Shown piece by piece: positions 5,347 to 6,989 of a stretch of DNA of 6,989 bases; positions within the stretch are counted from its first letter, which is position 1; every line of letters begins with the position of its first letter. Where the stretch lies: the NCBI GenBank assembly GCA_016938095.1, contig JAFGVG010000393.1, forward strand, positions 1-6,989, written 5' to 3'. This DNA comes from Bacteroidales bacterium (GTDB lineage: Bacteria; Bacteroidota; Bacteroidia; Bacteroidales; UBA10428). The notes under the pieces are model-generated. The model had not been told where the DNA came from. It saw only the letters and a list, made by a program, of their open reading frames with translations, and did no database searches. The position numbers and the translations under genes were made by a program.

Positions 5347-6840
5347 TTTTTTCATGTCCATCACTCCCGCCAATGTTTGCTGCCACCTGGCGTACGCGTC
5401 AGCATAGGCTGCGACTTTTGTACTATCGGGTACAATGGTATCGAGCTTTTTCAGTCCGGCAAAAGCCTCTTTAGCCGATTTATAAAGCCCGGCACCCAGT
5501 CCGGCACCTTTTGCTGCTCCCTGTGAACCATCGGTATTGTACAATTCAATGGTAGCACCCGAAACACATGCCAGCGCTTCGCGGAATACAGGGCTTAGAA
5601 ACATGTTGGCATGTCCTGCCCTGATAACAGAAGGTTTGATACCAGTCAGCTTCATTATTTCCATACCATAATGGAAAGCGAAAACTATACCTTCCTGGGC
5701 TGCCCTGGCCAAATGACCGCTGCTGTGCCGGTTAAAGTCGAGTCCGCCAAAAAAGCAACCGGTATCGGTATTGCCCAGCATTCGTTCGGCACCATTGCCA
5801 AAAGGCAGAATAACCAAACCATCGGAACCAATTGTCACACCCGATGCGGCATCGTTCATGGCATTGTATCCCAATGAATCGAAACCTGTATTTCGCTTAA
5901 GCCACGAATTGAGTATACCGGTGCCATTAATGCAAAGCAGTACGCCAAGCCTGATGTTTTCGGCCGTGTAGTTAACATGTGCAAAAGTGTTTACACGCGA
6001 CTTCGGGTCATACCTTACCTCGTCGGAAACCCCGTATACCACACCTGAAGTTCCTGCTGTGGCAGCAATTTCACCTGGTTCAAGTACATTGAGCGAAAAA
6101 GCGTTGTTGGGTTGATCTCCGGCCCTGTAGGCAACCGGAATGCCGGGTGCCAGGCCAAGTTCTTCAGCGGCCGCAACGGTTGTTCTTCCCTGCTCGGCAA
6201 AGGTAGGCCTGATTTCCGGAAGCACATCACCGGGAAAACCATAGTAATCCATGAGGAATGCCGAAGGCTTGCGCTCTTTGAAATCCCAAAATATACCCTC
6301 CGAAAGACCCGATATGGTGGTAGAGATTTCTCCGGTAAGTTTCATGGCAATATAATCGCCCGGCAACATTATTTTGTGTATTTTGCTGAATAGTGCAGGT
6401 TCATTGTCCTTCACCCATTTCAGTTTCGAAGCGGTAAAGTTGCCCGGTGAATTCAGCAGGTGGGTCAGGCATTTTTCTTCACCAAGCGCCTTAAATGCAT
6501 TGGAACCGGCTTCCACGGCACGACTGTCGCACCAGATAATCGAAGGCCTGAGTACGTTATGATTTTTGTCAACGCAAACCAATCCATGCATCTGGTAGGA
6601 TATACCAATGGCTTTTATATCCGTTGCCTTTGCACCGCTGGCACTAAGCACCTCACGTGTGGCGAGTTTCAGGTTAGTCCACCACATTTCGGGATCCTGC
6701 TCGGCCCAACCTGCCTTAACGGCTGTGATGGGCATTTCCTGTTTGGGAAAAAAAGCGCCTGCTACAGCATTACCGGTGCTGATTTCAACCAGACTTGCCT
6801 TTACCGAGGAGCTTCCAATATCGTAACCAAGTAAGTACAT
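5344..6840 (-). CDS. xylB: Xylulokinase, FGGY carbohydrate kinase family (EC 2.7.1.17)
   Basis: This 498-residue cytosolic kinase (E. coli XylB has 484) phosphorylates D-xylulose to D-xylulose 5-phosphate with ATP. The N-terminal FGGY domain begins with the ATP-phosphate loop LLGYDIGSSSVK (3-14). SYQMHG (81-86), the substrate-site motif of xylulokinases, follows, then WCDSR (103-107) and the LNSPGNFTASKLKWVK segment (129-144). The catalytic base is D242 in YRAGDQPNNA (238-247). The C-terminal ATPase domain carries ATAGTSGVVYG (260-270), INGTG (304-308), RAGHANMFLSPVFRE (407-421) and TDGSQGAAKGAGLGAGLY (436-453). The MHG motif and the adjacent xylA favour xylulose over ribulose, glycerol or gluconate. 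It is the first xyl gene in the window, and its ATG at 6840 follows an A-rich leader with no Shine-Dalgarno motif. The region 31-149 bp upstream is filled with short tandem repeats and no TAnnTTTG element is seen there, so the promoter was not located. Confidence 0.96.
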   Translation of the reverse strand: MYLLGYDIGSSSVKASLVEISTGNAVAGAFFPKQEMPITAVKAGWAEQDPEMWWTNLKLATREVLSASGAKATDIKAIGISYQMHGLVCVDKNHNVLRPSIIWCDSRAVEAGSNAFKALGEEKCLTHLLNSPGNFTASKLKWVKDNEPALFSKIHKIMLPGDYIAMKLTGEISTTISGLSEGIFWDFKERKPSAFLMDYYGFPGDVLPEIRPTFAEQGRTTVAAAEELGLAPGIPVAYRAGDQPNNAFSLNVLEPGEIAATAGTSGVVYGVSDEVRYDPKSRVNTFAHVNYTAENIRLGVLLCINGTGILNSWLKRNTGFDSLGYNAMNDAASGVTIGSDGLVILPFGNGAERMLGNTDTGCFFGGLDFNRHSSGHLARAAQEGIVFAFHYGMEIMKLTGIKPSVIRAGHANMFLSPVFREALACVSGATIELYNTDGSQGAAKGAGLGAGLYKSAKEAFAGLKKLDTIVPDSTKVAAYADAYARWQQTLAGVMDMKK

Positions 6841-6870
6841 GTGTTTAGGTTATAAATTATGCGTTCGGAA

Positions 6871-6930
6871 TTGTTTGATGTTGTTTGATGTTGTTTGATA
6901 AGGTTTGATAAGGTTTGATAAGGTTTGATA
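6871..6930. repeat. 10-bp tandem repeat, 6 copies, upstream of xylB
   Basis: Six exact 10-bp steps on the plus strand: TTGTTTGATG twice, TTGTTTGATA once, then AGGTTTGATA three times, all sharing the core GTTTGAT. Read towards xylB the core is ATCAAAC. The array ends 30 bp before the xylB start codon. The 10-bp step places each core on nearly the same face of the helix, which would suit a cooperatively binding regulator. A slippage-made microsatellite explains it equally well. Confidence 0.95.
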
Positions 6931-6933
6931 TTC

Positions 6934-6951
6934 TTGCTGCAATTGCTGCTA
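6934..6951. repeat. 9-bp tandem duplication
   Basis: TTGCTGCAA and TTGCTGCTA lie head to tail on the plus strand, differing at one position. They lie between the 10-bp array and the 8-bp array. Two copies alone would not merit notice; their place in a chain of arrays does. Confidence 0.6.
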
Positions 6952-6954
6952 CTT

Positions 6955-6989
6955 GTCTTCTGGTCTTCTAGTCTTGCAGTCTTGCAGTC
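6955..6989. repeat. 8-bp tandem repeat, at least 4.4 copies, running off the window
   Basis: On the plus strand GTCTTCTG, GTCTTCTA, GTCTTGCA and GTCTTGCA follow one another without gaps, then GTC at the window end, so the array may continue. Units share GTCTT and diverge in the last three bases. No start codon, gene or promoter can be made out in this stretch. Confidence 0.9.

Noticed and set aside
6871..6989. A CRISPR array
   Set aside because: The units are only 8-10 bp and directly adjacent, with no spacers and no cas genes.

Overview
The window reads as a chromosomal segment of a Bacteroidetes bacterium, probably of the Bacteroidales/Marinilabiliales type. The evidence is a D-xylose operon in the order kinase, isomerase, XylE-type symporter, a class II xylose isomerase, A/T-rich leaders without Shine-Dalgarno motifs, one good match to the Bacteroidetes -7 promoter element (TAnnTTTG), and a DHOD-like protein and M28 peptidase of familiar Bacteroidetes type. 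Taxonomy is inferred from sequence character only. All six genes lie on the minus strand, so transcription runs from high to low coordinates.

Right part (6989 to 2463): a complete D-xylose uptake and entry module. It encodes xylulokinase (xylB, 5344-6840), xylose isomerase (xylA, 3955-5283) and a D-xylose:H+ symporter (xylE-like, 2463-3845). The symporter imports D-xylose, XylA converts it to D-xylulose, and XylB phosphorylates that to xylulose 5-phosphate for the pentose phosphate pathway. The catalytic and ligand-contacting residues known for these families are present in all three. The two gaps inside the operon (60 and 109 bp) hold inverted repeats that could fold in the mRNA.

Middle (2284-2462): a 179-bp boundary. 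It holds a 7-bp tandem repeat that overlaps the end of the symporter gene, then a long imperfect hairpin (2333-2427) followed by eight T, then a TACTTTTG promoter-like element 31 bp ahead of the next start codon. I read this as the end of the xyl operon and the start of a second transcription unit.

Left part (2283 to 1): a tight second unit with 10-bp gaps. It encodes a YggS/PLPBP-type pyridoxal-phosphate homeostasis protein, a dihydroorotate-dehydrogenase-like flavoprotein that lacks the usual catalytic-loop motif, and the N-terminal 203 residues of a secreted M28-family metallopeptidase cut by the window edge.

The far right end (6871-6989), upstream of xylB, is built of three adjacent short tandem arrays with periods of 10, 9 and 8 bp. 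The genes themselves are ordinary. The noteworthy material is intergenic: short-period arrays and RNA-like hairpins. I see no evidence of a new multi-gene system, a mobile element, a CRISPR array or an RNA gene.
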